In this document: positions 22,752 through 31,284 of the stretch, piece by piece | Numbering within the stretch: the stretch's first letter is position 1 | Layout: each line of letters begins with the position of its first letter | Origin: an uncultured Bacteroidales bacterium | GTDB lineage: Bacteria > Bacteroidota > Bacteroidia > Bacteroidales > CAIWKO01 | DNA length: 64,000 bases | Direction: 5' to 3' | Assembly: GCA_903913285.1 (NCBI GenBank) | Contig: CAIWKO010000045.1 | Span: 130,068 to 194,067, forward strand | Position numbers and translations under genes: made by a program | The notes under the pieces: model-generated | What the model was told of the DNA's origin: nothing | Databases searched by the model: none | The model's input: the letters and a program-made list of their open reading frames with translations, nothing else

Positions 22752-23324
22752 ATGAAAAAATTAGTAATATTGTTTTTACTGTCGTTTATTTCTTTTCACA
22801 TTACAGCACAATCTACTTCGTACAGAGCCGGAAAATGCACAACCAAAAGTAATTATTGTCCAAAAATAGCTTTGTTCCACGAAACGATCTATAATTTTGC
22901 GGGATTAGGTGTAAACTCTATAAATGCTGATATTGTTTTGATGTGCGATCGCAAATACATGGCGAGTTTACGTGTAGGAATTAACTATTATTCATTTCCT
23001 AAAATATCATCAGCAGGTATTCCTGTTGAATTTAATTTTATGATGGGACGCGGAACATGGCTTTTTGAAACAGGATTGGGCTTGGATTATTTATATGTTT
23101 ATAAAAACTACAGTAAAGATTTAGGTCATTTTAATGATAATGTATCGTATGCAGCACTCATGGCACGTATTGGAGTGAGATACGAGAAAGTGAATGGCTT
23201 GTTTTTCAGAGCAGGGTATAACCCGCATATTTCGTTGATGAATAATAAAAAAATTGAACCCATCAGCGGTAGCATTTGGCTCCACATGATAAGTGTCGGA
23301 ATTGGCTATACTTTTAATAATTAG
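22752..23324 (+). CDS. small outer-membrane beta-barrel-like protein
   Basis: This is a 190-residue protein from ATG 22752, with a signal peptide (KKLVILFLLSFISFHITAQ). An in-frame ATG at 22719 would put 11 extra residues before the signal peptide and is less likely. The mature part alternates polar and aromatic residues in about eight short strands (MASLRVGINYY, FEFNFMMG-like, LMARIGVRYEKV, LFFRAGYNPHISL) and ends IGYTFNN, as 8-stranded barrels do. Its stop overlaps the stop of holA on the other strand by 4 nt. It could be a porin-like or OmpA-like barrel; there is no peptidoglycan-binding domain. Family unknown. Confidence 0.7.
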   Translation: MKKLVILFLLSFISFHITAQSTSYRAGKCTTKSNYCPKIALFHETIYNFAGLGVNSINADIVLMCDRKYMASLRVGINYYSFPKISSAGIPVEFNFMMGRGTWLFETGLGLDYLYVYKNYSKDLGHFNDNVSYAALMARIGVRYEKVNGLFFRAGYNPHISLMNNKKIEPISGSIWLHMISVGIGYTFNN

Positions 23325-24322
23325 TGCAGTATTTTATAGATCATTTCCTTCATCAGGTCACCATCACCGGCCGATGAATTATTAATTCCTTTTGAACGCA
23401 GATCATATTCGCTGAGGATTTTGAATACTTGTTGGAGTTTTGACGGGTTATAATTACGGGCTGCAGTAGCGTAATCATCAACAAACATTCGGTTCACAGT
23501 TAATACTGAAGCAATATTATTGGCAGATTTATCGGCAACATGTTGGTACATGAAAATCTTGATAAAAAAAGTATACAAAATAGGAATTACTTTTACTATA
23601 GGATTTTCTTTTTCGTTTTCTGCAAAGTATTTTATGATTTGATTTGACTTAAAAATATTTTTTGTCCCTAAAGCTTTCTGCAGTTCAAAAACATTATAAT
23701 CCTTGCTTATTCCGATATTTTGTTCAACAAGTTCCGGTGAGATTTCGATACCCGGAGTGGTATTGATTATTATTTTACCTACTTCATTTACTATTTTGCT
23801 AAGGTCAGTACCTAAAAATTCTGCCATCAAAAAAGCTGCTTTCTGATTGATGGTAAATCCTTTTGTTTTTAAATAATTCGTGATCCATGCAGGTACCTGA
23901 TTATCGTATATTCTTGGAGATTCATAAAAAACAGCTTTCTTTTCGAGTAGTTTGGCAAAGGTTTTTCGTTTATCAACTTTATTGTATTTATAGCAGATCA
24001 CCAGAATTGTGGAAGTCATGGGGTTTTCAACATAAGCATCCAGGGTTTCGATGTTTTTTATTTCCTGAGCTTCTTTCACTATCACAACCTGATAGTCTGA
24101 CATCATTGGGAATCGTTTGCAATCGCTTATGATAGTAGGAATATCACATTCTTTGCCGTATAAAACACTTTGATTGAACTCTTTTTCTTCCGGCGAAAGC
24201 AAATGCTCTTCAATATAATCCGAGATCTGATCTATATAATACGGTTCTTCTCCCGAAAGAAAATAAACAGGATGGTAAATTTTGTTTTTTAGATCTTTTA
24301 TTATTTCATCTACACTTTTCAT
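23321..24322 (-). CDS. holA: DNA polymerase III subunit delta
   Basis: This is a 333-residue protein. The N-terminal AAA+-like domain begins IIKDLKNKIYHPVYFLSGEEPYYIDQI, the usual HolA start, followed by the RFPMMSDYQVVIVKEAQEI block. The C-terminal helical collar region contains YNPSKLQQVFKILSEYDLRSKG, also characteristic. Delta is the clamp-loader subunit that opens the beta sliding clamp. It starts 4 nt after the AMP nucleosidase stop, so the two are coupled. The order with an HsdR-N domain gene divergently upstream is one I have seen in other Bacteroidota. Length fits the family. Confidence 0.9.
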   Translation of the reverse strand: MKSVDEIIKDLKNKIYHPVYFLSGEEPYYIDQISDYIEEHLLSPEEKEFNQSVLYGKECDIPTIISDCKRFPMMSDYQVVIVKEAQEIKNIETLDAYVENPMTSTILVICYKYNKVDKRKTFAKLLEKKAVFYESPRIYDNQVPAWITNYLKTKGFTINQKAAFLMAEFLGTDLSKIVNEVGKIIINTTPGIEISPELVEQNIGISKDYNVFELQKALGTKNIFKSNQIIKYFAENEKENPIVKVIPILYTFFIKIFMYQHVADKSANNIASVLTVNRMFVDDYATAARNYNPSKLQQVFKILSEYDLRSKGINNSSAGDGDLMKEMIYKILH

Positions 24323-24326
24323 ATTA

Positions 24327-25106
24327 TCAATTGTAGTCGAAATACAGATGTTTTACCGTAAGGCCATGGTTGATCAGCTGATTTAATGATTCTACACCTA
24401 TTTTAAGGTGACTTTCTAAAAATTGTTCTGTGACTTGTAAATCGCTTTTTTCGGTTTTTATCCCGGTGGAGATCATCGGTTGGTCGGAAACTAAGAGCAA
24501 AGCCCCCATAGGGATATGATTGGAGAAGCCGACAGAAAACAATGTTGCTGTTTCCATATCAATAGCCATCGCACGAATTTTGCGTAAATATTTTTTAAAA
24601 GCTTCATCGTGTTCCCAAACCCTGCGGTTAGTTGTATATACAGTACCGGTCCAATAATCAAAGTTCAGATCGCGTATGGTTGTTGAAACTGCTTTTTGCA
24701 GGTTGAAAGCCGGTAAGGCAGGTACTTCGGGCGGAAAGTAATCATCGGAAGTTCCTTCACCGCGAATGGCAGCAATTGGCAATACAAAATCACCGAGTTT
24801 GTTTTTTCGTTTCAAGCCACCGCATTTGCCTAAAAAGAGAGCCGCTTTCGGACTAATCGCACTTAACAGATCCATTATTGTGGCAGCATTTGCACTGCCC
24901 ATTCCAAAATTCACAATTGTAATATTGTTGGCAGTGGCACTGGGCATAGCTTTATTAAGGCCTTTAATTTCAACATTGTTCCATTTAGCAAAAAGCTCAA
25001 GGTATTTGTTGAAGTTTGTCAACAAAATGTATTTTCCAAAGTCGTTCAATTCGGTTCCGGTATATCGCGGAAGCCAATTTTCAACGATTTCACGTTTTGT
25101 CTTCAT
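24327..25106 (-). CDS. amn: AMP nucleosidase
   Basis: This is a 259-residue member of the purine nucleoside phosphorylase superfamily. Typical blocks are IVNFGMGSANAATIMDLL, ALFLGKCGGLK, LPIAAIRGEGTSDDYFPPEVP and AIDMETATLFSVGF, the last with the ribose-contacting Met-Glu. These match the short Bacteroidota form of AMP nucleosidase, which splits AMP into adenine and ribose 5-phosphate and helps control the AMP pool. It lacks the N-terminal extension of the E. coli enzyme. A -7 element lies at 25136-25143. It is the first gene of a two-gene unit with holA. Confidence 0.87.
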   Translation of the reverse strand: MKTKREIVENWLPRYTGTELNDFGKYILLTNFNKYLELFAKWNNVEIKGLNKAMPSATANNITIVNFGMGSANAATIMDLLSAISPKAALFLGKCGGLKRKNKLGDFVLPIAAIRGEGTSDDYFPPEVPALPAFNLQKAVSTTIRDLNFDYWTGTVYTTNRRVWEHDEAFKKYLRKIRAMAIDMETATLFSVGFSNHIPMGALLLVSDQPMISTGIKTEKSDLQVTEQFLESHLKIGVESLNQLINHGLTVKHLYFDYN

Positions 25107-25135
25107 TCAGTTGCTAATTTATTAGTAATTTTAAG

Positions 25136-25143
25136 CAAAAATA
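25136..25143 (-). promoter_or_regulatory. putative -7 element of the amn-holA operon
   Basis: TATTTTTG on the minus strand, 29 bp before the amn ATG, matches TAnnTTTG. A TTG at 25167-25169 is 23 nt further, slightly beyond the usual spacing. Confidence 0.4.
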
Positions 25144-25155
25144 CAAAATAATATC

Positions 25156-25602
25156 ATGCTTGCTCTCAATCTTCCGCAATACGAATTTTCAATTTCTGAT
25201 GAAACGCCTGCGCGGATATTTGATGCGATCCGGAAGAAATTCGTTGTTTTAACTCCCGAAGAATGGGTAAGGCAGAACTTTTTACAGTTTTTGGTTGTCG
25301 AAAAAAAATATCCTGCAACTTTATTATTGATCGAAAAAACACTGCAAGTAAATAAAATGAAAAAACGTTGCGATACGGTAGTGTATAACAATCATGGTGA
25401 ACCATTAATGATACTCGAATTTAAAAAACCCGATGTTCCGATCAATCAAAAAGTATTCGATCAGATAGCGCGGTATAATATTCCCCTGAAAGTAAAATAT
25501 CTCACGGTTTCGAACGGGCTTTCTCATTATTGCTGTACTATTGATTTTAAGAATAATTCTTATAAATTTTTGGATGGTATTCCTGAATATAATTTCTTGT
25601 AA
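25156..25602 (+). CDS. orphan HsdR N-terminal-domain protein (PD-(D/E)xK nuclease fold)
   Basis: This is a 148-residue protein that matches only the N-terminal nuclease domain of type I restriction HsdR subunits. The catalytic pattern is visible as D73 (RCDTVVY) and E88-F-K90 (MILEFKKPD), with the leading helix EEWVRQNFLQFLV. There is no helicase part and no hsdM or hsdS gene nearby, so it is not a restriction system. Divergent to amn-holA, as in other Bacteroidota from memory; the conserved place beside a replication gene hints at a DNA repair or recombination role, but that is inference. The start at 25156 is 49 bp from the divergent amn ATG. Confidence 0.8.
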   Translation: MLALNLPQYEFSISDETPARIFDAIRKKFVVLTPEEWVRQNFLQFLVVEKKYPATLLLIEKTLQVNKMKKRCDTVVYNNHGEPLMILEFKKPDVPINQKVFDQIARYNIPLKVKYLTVSNGLSHYCCTIDFKNNSYKFLDGIPEYNFL

Positions 25603-25603
25603 C

Positions 25604-25635
25604 TTTGCACTACATTAATTTTTATAGTAATTTTA
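25604..25635 (+). promoter_or_regulatory. Bacteroidota-type promoter of the subtilase gene
   Basis: TTTG (25604-25607), a 20-nt spacer and TAATTTTA (25628-25635, 7 of 8 matches to TAnnTTTG) precede the subtilase start. The -33 box lies just after the stop of the nuclease-domain gene. Confidence 0.45.
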
Positions 25636-25666
25636 GCTTGAAAAATCTTTTATGAGGCTACATTAT

Positions 25667-28492
25667 ATGCGCAAATTCTTATTTATGCTTTTGTTGAGTT
25701 TGACTTTCTCTGGTTTTGGTCAGAATTCATTTTATTTTAAACTCCCGTCCGGTGCTACTGATAAAGACTATATTCAGCATCATATTATTTTTAAAGTAAA
25801 ATCGCAATACGCTTCATCTTGCAGCAACAATCAGGTCAATATCCCGGCTCTAAACCAAATATTCTCTAAATTGGGAATGAATACCTTAATGAAAATGTTT
25901 CCAAATGTAAAACCGCCCGATAGACCTTATAATTCGTTGGGACAAGCTTATGCCGATCTGTCTTTAATTTATGAATTAACTTATCAGACCGAGGGTAATA
26001 TTGAAACCTTTATTAATGATATTTATTCTACAGGTATTGTTGAATATGCTCAGCCACATTATATTTTTAAACAACTTGATTACATTCCAAACGACCCGTT
26101 GAATTTTAATCAATATCACCTGGCCTTGATACAAGCATACAAAGCCTGGGATTATTATAAAGGAGATACAAATACCATTGTTGGCATCTGCGATTGGGGA
26201 ACGGATATCGATCATCCCGATTTGCAAGGCAACATAAAATACAACCACAACGACCCTATCGATGGTATTGATAACGATAACGACGGTTATGTGGATAACT
26301 ACAGGGGCTGGGATATGGGCGACAATGACAATAATCCTCAGGGAATTATTACACACGGTGCTTTTGTTTCGGGCCTTGCTGCTGCAGGCACCAACAATGG
26401 CATCGGCATTTCGGGTACCGGTTTTTTGTGCAAGTTCCTGCCGGTTAAAATAGCCGATTCTAACAACTATGGTACTATGGGTTTCGAAGGTATAGTATAT
26501 GCTGTGGAGCATGGTTGCAGCATTGTGAACTGTTCGTGGGGACAAACTTTCTATTCCGGTCCGTTCGGACAGGATATTGTTGATTATGCATCGATCAACA
26601 AAGGTGCTTTGGTAGTTGCAGCTTGCGGTAACAATAATAATACTATTGTTTTTTACCCGGCATCGTATAATTATGTGCTGAGCGTTGCTGCCAGCAATAG
26701 TTCCGATTTGAAATGGAGCGGTTCGAGCTATGGTTATTTTGTTGATATTGCTGCTCCAGGCGAAGCAGTTTGGTCAACATACGATGGTGGTACTTACGGT
26801 TCTTCGAGCGGAACATCATTTTCTGCTCCCATTGTTTCGGGTTGCGCTGCTCTGCTGAAAAGCAAATTTCCTTCGCTCACCGGATTGCAGATCGGTGAAA
26901 AACTTCGTGTTTCTTCCGACGTGATCGATACCATAACTGCCAACCTCCCGTATAAAGATCTGATCGGTTCGGGAAGAGTAAATTTATACAACGCGCTGTT
27001 CGATTCAGTGCATCCTTCTGTAAAAATGGAGAACGAGGTGTTTAAAGATAAAACCCACTCCGGAGCTTTTACGGCGAATGATACTCTGTTGATCACGGGC
27101 AAATTTCTGAATTATCTGGCTCCTTCCACATCCAATCTGAAGGCTACCATGAGATGCCTTTCAACCCACGCCAGCATGATAGATTCTGTGGTGAATTTGG
27201 GTGCTATAGCCACTCTCGATTCGGTTCTTAATACTTCGCATCCTTTTAAAATATTCTTGAAACCAAGTCTGGCCAGCGACGAAGAATTGTATTTCAAGAT
27301 CACGTTTACGGATGTAAACTATCGCGCGGTGCAATACCTGTATTTATCGGTGAACGCCACCTATCTCAATATTGATACCAATCAGGTTGCAACAACCATA
27401 AACAGTTCGGGAATGATGGGATATAACAATGCAAATAGTTTGCAGGGATTGGGTTTCCGTTATAATAATTCCGAAACGCTGATGTTTACAGGTGGTTTTA
27501 TAGTAGGCAAATCCATCACTCAGGTTTCGGATGCTATTTATGGAGCCACGGCAGGCACCATCGATCAGGATTTCTATCCGCTATCCTATGCCAAACGCGT
27601 GATACCTCCAACAACTGCCGATTTCGAAGCTTCGTGCACATTCAACGATTCGCTTGCAGGAACTTCTAAAATAGGTGTTCTGGTGAAACAAAAAGCGTAT
27701 GCATGGCACAATGCCCCCAACGACAAGTTCGTACTGATGGAATACACGCTTATCAATAAAAACAGCACTGCCTTGTTCGGAATTTATCCCGGCCTGTATA
27801 TGGATTGGGATGTAAATATTTCGGTTTACAACCGTATCGGGTTCGATGCGGCAAACCGCATGGGATATTGCTATTCGCCTTTGGGCGGAACCTACACGGG
27901 CATAGCCCTGATCTCGCAGGGCAATGTTATACATTATGCTTTCGATAACAATGGTTCCAATGGCAGTATTAATGTGCTCGACGGATTTAGTGCCGACGAA
28001 AAATATGTTGCCCTGAAAACCAACCGAAGCGAAGCAGGTATGCTCAACAACGGCAACGATGTTTCCGACCTGGTGAGTTCGGGCCCTTTCACCATACAAC
28101 CCAACGATTCGGTGAAGGTGACCTTTGCCCTTATAGCCGGCGACTATTTGGGCGACCTTCAGGCATCGGCCATTGCTGCCAACCAGATATACAATTATTA
28201 CGGCATAGACCAGTATTCAGAAAAAAGTGGGTCGCAAACCATTTTATTCCAAAACTCGCCCAACCCGTTTACAACGAATACCACCATTTCGTTCTATCTC
28301 AATTGCGACGATAATATTGAACTGACAGTACGCGACGACAAAGCAAACCATGTGGCAACACTGGCTTCGGGCAGGTTTGCCAAGGGGATGCACACCCTGA
28401 CGCTTACTAAAGACTTGAATCCCGGGCTTTATTTTATGACCCTGACGGGAAGCGATTTTTCGCTGAGCAAAAAAATGAGTGTTGTGAAATAA
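25667..28492 (+). CDS. secreted S8 (subtilisin-like) peptidase with T9SS type-A sorting domain
   Basis: This is a 941-residue protein from ATG 25667 (an in-frame ATG at 25652 adds five residues). A signal peptide ends near FSGFGQ. A propeptide-like region reaches residue 165. The subtilase domain has the full triad: Asp176 (CDWGTDIDHPDL), His230 (THGAFVSG) and Ser384 (GTSFSAP), with oxyanion Asn322 in ACGNN. A Ca-binding-like stretch (DGIDNDNDGYVDNYRG) follows the Asp. The C-terminus is a type-A sorting domain (QNSPNPFTTNTTISF to SLSKKMSVVK). It should be exported by the Sec system and the T9SS and act as a surface or extracellular protease. GC content rises along the gene. A promoter match precedes it. 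Confidence 0.92.
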   Translation: MRKFLFMLLLSLTFSGFGQNSFYFKLPSGATDKDYIQHHIIFKVKSQYASSCSNNQVNIPALNQIFSKLGMNTLMKMFPNVKPPDRPYNSLGQAYADLSLIYELTYQTEGNIETFINDIYSTGIVEYAQPHYIFKQLDYIPNDPLNFNQYHLALIQAYKAWDYYKGDTNTIVGICDWGTDIDHPDLQGNIKYNHNDPIDGIDNDNDGYVDNYRGWDMGDNDNNPQGIITHGAFVSGLAAAGTNNGIGISGTGFLCKFLPVKIADSNNYGTMGFEGIVYAVEHGCSIVNCSWGQTFYSGPFGQDIVDYASINKGALVVAACGNNNNTIVFYPASYNYVLSVAASNSSDLKWSGSSYGYFVDIAAPGEAVWSTYDGGTYGSSSGTSFSAPIVSGCAALLKSKFPSLTGLQIGEKLRVSSDVIDTITANLPYKDLIGSGRVNLYNALFDSVHPSVKMENEVFKDKTHSGAFTANDTLLITGKFLNYLAPSTSNLKATMRCLSTHASMIDSVVNLGAIATLDSVLNTSHPFKIFLKPSLASDEELYFKITFTDVNYRAVQYLYLSVNATYLNIDTNQVATTINSSGMMGYNNANSLQGLGFRYNNSETLMFTGGFIVGKSITQVSDAIYGATAGTIDQDFYPLSYAKRVIPPTTADFEASCTFNDSLAGTSKIGVLVKQKAYAWHNAPNDKFVLMEYTLINKNSTALFGIYPGLYMDWDVNISVYNRIGFDAANRMGYCYSPLGGTYTGIALISQGNVIHYAFDNNGSNGSINVLDGFSADEKYVALKTNRSEAGMLNNGNDVSDLVSSGPFTIQPNDSVKVTFALIAGDYLGDLQASAIAANQIYNYYGIDQYSEKSGSQTILFQNSPNPFTTNTTISFYLNCDDNIELTVRDDKANHVATLASGRFAKGMHTLTLTKDLNPGLYFMTLTGSDFSLSKKMSVVK

Positions 28493-28535
28493 ATCCACAC
28501 CAAACGAAGTTATTTATAGTATAAAAACTCAAACC

Positions 28536-28670
28536 ATGCGAAAGAAACTTATTAAAATTCTATTTTTAGTGCTGCTTGCAACAACTGTACTCTCCTCGTG
28601 CCGAACCCACCATGGCTGCCCGGGGATGCGTGCCCACAATGCCGACGTGAAACGCGGATTGGCACATTAG
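28536..28670 (+). CDS. mini-lipoprotein, 44 residues
   Basis: This short gene was read directly from the sequence. ATG 28536 opens a 44-residue product: a basic start (MRKKLIKIL), a hydrophobic core, and a lipobox VLSSC with the lipidation cysteine at residue 21. A short tail follows, RTHHGCPGMRAHNADVKRG. After processing only about 24 residues would remain on the lipid anchor. It lies 43 nt after the subtilase stop and may be on the same transcript. Tiny lipoproteins with a GCP motif are frequent in Bacteroidota and uncharacterised. The signal peptide and lipobox are clear; function is unknown. Confidence 0.7.
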   Translation: MRKKLIKILFLVLLATTVLSSCRTHHGCPGMRAHNADVKRGLAH

Positions 28671-28710
28671 GCGTTTAGGGGTTTAGGCGTATAGGGGTTT
28701 AGGCTTTAGG
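28667..28710 (+). repeat. G-rich TTTAGG-type short repeats
   Basis: TTTAGG or TATAGGGG units recur six times within 44 bp directly after the mini-lipoprotein stop, alternating with CG steps. The spacing of GG runs would allow a two-layer G-quadruplex on the plus strand; this is only a possibility. Confidence 0.55.
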
Positions 28711-28805
28711 AAAAGGTATTTGGTATCATTCCATTGATTCAATTTTCCATTTTCAAATTCTATCCATTTCAAATTGTTTTTTTCCTTTTTTATTGAAAAC
28801 CCTGA

Positions 28806-29013
28806 AAATCTTTCCAGACCCTTTCCTTTTTTTCTGGAAGTCATCTGGAAACCTTTCCAGGCCCTTTCCTTTTTTTATGGAAGTCATCCGGCAACCTTTC
28901 CAGGCCCTTTCCTTTTTTTCGGGAAGTCATCTAGAAACCTTTCCAGGCCTTTCCTCTTTTTCAGGAAGTCATCTGGAAACCTTTTATGGCATTTTCCTGT
29001 TTTTTGGGAACTC
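28806..29013. repeat. 43-bp tandem array (about five units)
   Basis: GGAAGTCATC starts at 28836, 28879, 28922 and 28964, with a degenerate copy at 29007 (steps of 43, 43, 42 and 43). Each unit holds a pyrimidine tract (CCCTTTCCTTTTTTT). The first unit has a 16-bp palindrome CTGGAAACCTTTCCAG that is partly kept in later units. Confidence 0.9.
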
Positions 29014-29076
29014 CAACAAAAACCAACATACATATTTTCTGTTCCAGAATTATCTGGTGAAAAGTCATCCGTCAAC

Positions 29077-29112
29077 AAAAAAAGCTGCCCGAATTAACCG
29101 GCAGCTTTTTTT
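29077..29112. terminator. intrinsic terminator
   Basis: The stem AAAAAAAGCTGCC (29077-29089) / GGCAGCTTTTTTT (29100-29112) with a 10-nt loop has T runs on both strands. It ends pepD (minus) and can also stop transcripts from the subtilase side. Confidence 0.88.
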
Positions 29113-29132
29113 CAAAAGATCATTACTATAAA

Positions 29133-30593
29133 TTATTTTTTCGGAGCATTTTTTAATGTTTCTGTCAAAAACGCCCAGAATTTTTCGACCGAAGCAATAT
29201 TGGCTTTTTCGTCAGGAGAGTGGGGAAAATTGATAGTTGGTCCGAACGATATCATATCCCAGTTTTTGTAAACTCCGCCCAGCAAACCGCATTCCAGTCC
29301 GGCATGTATAGCTCCGATATGTGGTTTGTTGCCGAATTGTTTTTCGTAAGCTGCCAACATTTCTTTCAAAATTGGTGAATCGAGGTTGGGTTTCCATCCC
29401 GGATATTGTCCGTCGAAAACTATTTCGGCGGCAGCCAGTTTATACACACCGGCAAACATATTTTCGAGATCTTCCTTAGCGCTGTCGACCGAACTGCGCA
29501 GCAAACACTGAATATCGATGATCTTATCATACGATTTAACGATAGCCAGATTGGTAGAAGTTTCGACCAAACCTTTCATATCCTGACTTACGCGCATCAC
29601 ACCGTTTGGTGTGGCATAAATAGCGTTGAGCAGTTTGCCGGTGGTAGGACAATCGATAACCCATGCTGGCATTGCACAAGCTTCCATCACGATTTCGATA
29701 TCGGTTTCAACGTTTTTATATTCGTTGATGACGATAGCCGTGAATTCAGTCACGAATTTCTTAAAGTCGTCTACTTTATTCTTGGGTAAAGTAATAATTG
29801 CCATTGATTCGCGCGGAATAGCATTGCGAAGGCTACCGCCGTCGATGGATGCCAAACGCAATCCCATGGTGTTATAGGCATGCCATAGTATGCGGTTCAA
29901 TAATTTGTTGGAGTTGGCCCGTTCCAGATTAATATCCACACCCGAATGGCCGCCTTTTAATCCTTTTACCGTTATCTTGCAAGCCGACATGTCAGCCGGA
30001 ACGGCTTCTTCGGTATAATGAAATTTAATGTTGGCATTGGTTCCGCCTGCACATCCCACACACAGATCGCCTTCTTCTTCGGTATCGAGATTCATCAGAA
30101 TATCGCCATTGAGCAAACCTGCTTTCAACCCGAAAGCGCCTGTCATGCCGGTTTCTTCGTCGACCGTGAGCAACATTTCCAAAGGTCCGTGAACCAGGTC
30201 GGTTGCTTCAAAAACTGCCATAGCTGCTGCCATACCCAAACCGTTGTCGGCGCCCAGCGTAGTTCCGGTAGCTTTCACCCATTCGCCGTCGATGCGCGGT
30301 TTAATAGGGTCGGTCAGAAAATCGTGAGCGGTATCATTATTTTTCTGAGGCACCATATCAAGATGTGCCTGCAAAATAATTCCCTTGCGATTTTCCATGC
30401 CTGCGGTGGCAGGTTTTTTCACGATCACGTTTCCAACTTCATCAACCTTGGTTTCGAGTTGATATTTTTTTGCCCAGTTCAAAACATGATCTCTCATTTT
30501 ATCTTCATATTTTGACGGATGAGGAATGCTGCAAATGTCCTCAAAATTTCTCCATAATGCATTTGGTTTTAAACCACTTAAAATATTTCCCAT
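29133..30593 (-). CDS. pepD: aminoacyl-histidine dipeptidase (M20 family, PepD)
   Basis: This is a 486-residue metallopeptidase. The two-zinc site is visible: QAHLDMVPQ (His and Asp), GADNGLGMA (bridging Asp), VDEETGMTGAFGL (catalytic Glu and ligand Glu) and a C-terminal GAIHAGLECGLLGG with the last His. FGPTINFPHSPDEK is the usual PepD ending. The enzyme cleaves Xaa-His and other dipeptides in the cytoplasm and lacks a signal peptide. The inserted lid domain (GLKGGHSGVDINLERANSNK) is typical. A -7 element lies at 30632-30639 and an intrinsic terminator follows the stop, so the gene is probably monocistronic. Confidence 0.93.
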   Translation of the reverse strand: MGNILSGLKPNALWRNFEDICSIPHPSKYEDKMRDHVLNWAKKYQLETKVDEVGNVIVKKPATAGMENRKGIILQAHLDMVPQKNNDTAHDFLTDPIKPRIDGEWVKATGTTLGADNGLGMAAAMAVFEATDLVHGPLEMLLTVDEETGMTGAFGLKAGLLNGDILMNLDTEEEGDLCVGCAGGTNANIKFHYTEEAVPADMSACKITVKGLKGGHSGVDINLERANSNKLLNRILWHAYNTMGLRLASIDGGSLRNAIPRESMAIITLPKNKVDDFKKFVTEFTAIVINEYKNVETDIEIVMEACAMPAWVIDCPTTGKLLNAIYATPNGVMRVSQDMKGLVETSTNLAIVKSYDKIIDIQCLLRSSVDSAKEDLENMFAGVYKLAAAEIVFDGQYPGWKPNLDSPILKEMLAAYEKQFGNKPHIGAIHAGLECGLLGGVYKNWDMISFGPTINFPHSPDEKANIASVEKFWAFLTETLKNAPKK

Positions 30594-30631
30594 TGTATTT
30601 AGTATTTAAAAATTAGAATTCAATTGAACAA

Positions 30632-30639
30632 CAAATATA
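30632..30639 (-). promoter_or_regulatory. putative -7 element of pepD
   Basis: TATATTTG on the minus strand, 38 bp before the pepD ATG, is a perfect TAnnTTTG match. No clear -33 box is seen. Confidence 0.4.
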
Positions 30640-30740
30640 GGTAATAATCACCGAAAATGAACGCCGGAATTATTTATTTTTATAATTAACCTGAAATAAT
30701 ACAACCTTTTTAATATTTTTATTGTCTTAAAAAAACTTAG

Positions 30741-31277
30741 ATGATTTCGGAAGAAAAAATAATAGAGGGCTGTATTGCAGGAAACAGAAAGGCACAGAAA
30801 GCTCTCTTTGAAACATACAAGTCATCTATGATGGGCGTTTGTTTGAGGTATTGCAAAAGTAAAGATGAAGCGGAAGATGTGCTGATGATGGCATTTATGA
30901 CGATTCTATCGGAGATCCATACTTTCAGAAGAGAAAGTTCGTTAAACTCATGGATACGGAGAATTGTGGTAAACACAGCCATCAACAATTACAGGAAAAA
31001 CCTGAAGCACTATTTCCACTCCGATATTGATGAGGTTTCAGAAATCGATATCGAAGGCGGAGAAGATTTTCAGATTTCCGACAGTCATTCAGCCGATGCA
31101 ATATTGAAAGTGATGCAGGAATTGCCCGAAGGATACAGAATAGTGCTCAACCTTTATATAGTTGAAGGATATAAGCACAGAGAAATTGCTGAAATGCTTG
31201 GAATAACCGATGGAACATCAAAATCGCAGTTATCGAAAGCACGAAAAATAATACAGGAAAAACTGGCAAAACAGTAG
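30741..31277 (+). CDS. ECF-type RNA polymerase sigma factor
   Basis: This is a 178-residue sigma-70-family factor with only regions 2 and 4. Region 2 (about 20-90) shows ALFETYKSSMMGVCLRYCKS, EAEDVLMMAFMTI and the DNA-melting block LNSWIRRIVVNTAIN. Region 4 (about 122-175) has LPEGYRIVLNLYIVEGYKHR and EIAEMLGITDGTSKSQLSKA, the HTH for the -35 element. It directs RNA polymerase to a specific regulon. The next gene begins 7 nt downstream and encodes a membrane-anchored protein that is likely to be its regulator. The start at 30741 fits the family N-terminus. Confidence 0.92.
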   Translation: MISEEKIIEGCIAGNRKAQKALFETYKSSMMGVCLRYCKSKDEAEDVLMMAFMTILSEIHTFRRESSLNSWIRRIVVNTAINNYRKNLKHYFHSDIDEVSEIDIEGGEDFQISDSHSADAILKVMQELPEGYRIVLNLYIVEGYKHREIAEMLGITDGTSKSQLSKARKIIQEKLAKQ

Positions 31278-31284
31278 AATAATA

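Larger units (their letters stand above)
28493..29132. other. intergenic region: mini-lipoprotein, G-rich repeats, 43-bp array, terminator
   Basis: This 640-bp interval separates the subtilase gene from the convergent pepD. It contains the short lipoprotein gene at 28536-28670, G-rich TTTAGG repeats at 28667-28710, an AT-rich stretch, the 43-bp tandem array at 28806-29013 and the terminator at 29077-29112. Frames across the array reflect its repetition and are not credible genes. Confidence 0.65.

Noticed and set aside
25156-25602. Type I restriction-modification system
   Set aside because: Only the N-terminal nuclease domain is present; no helicase part, hsdM or hsdS occurs nearby.
28774-29131. 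Two overlapping plus-strand frames of about 110 codons
   Set aside because: They are translations of the 43-bp array in two frames, with no signal or domain and overlapping the pepD terminator.
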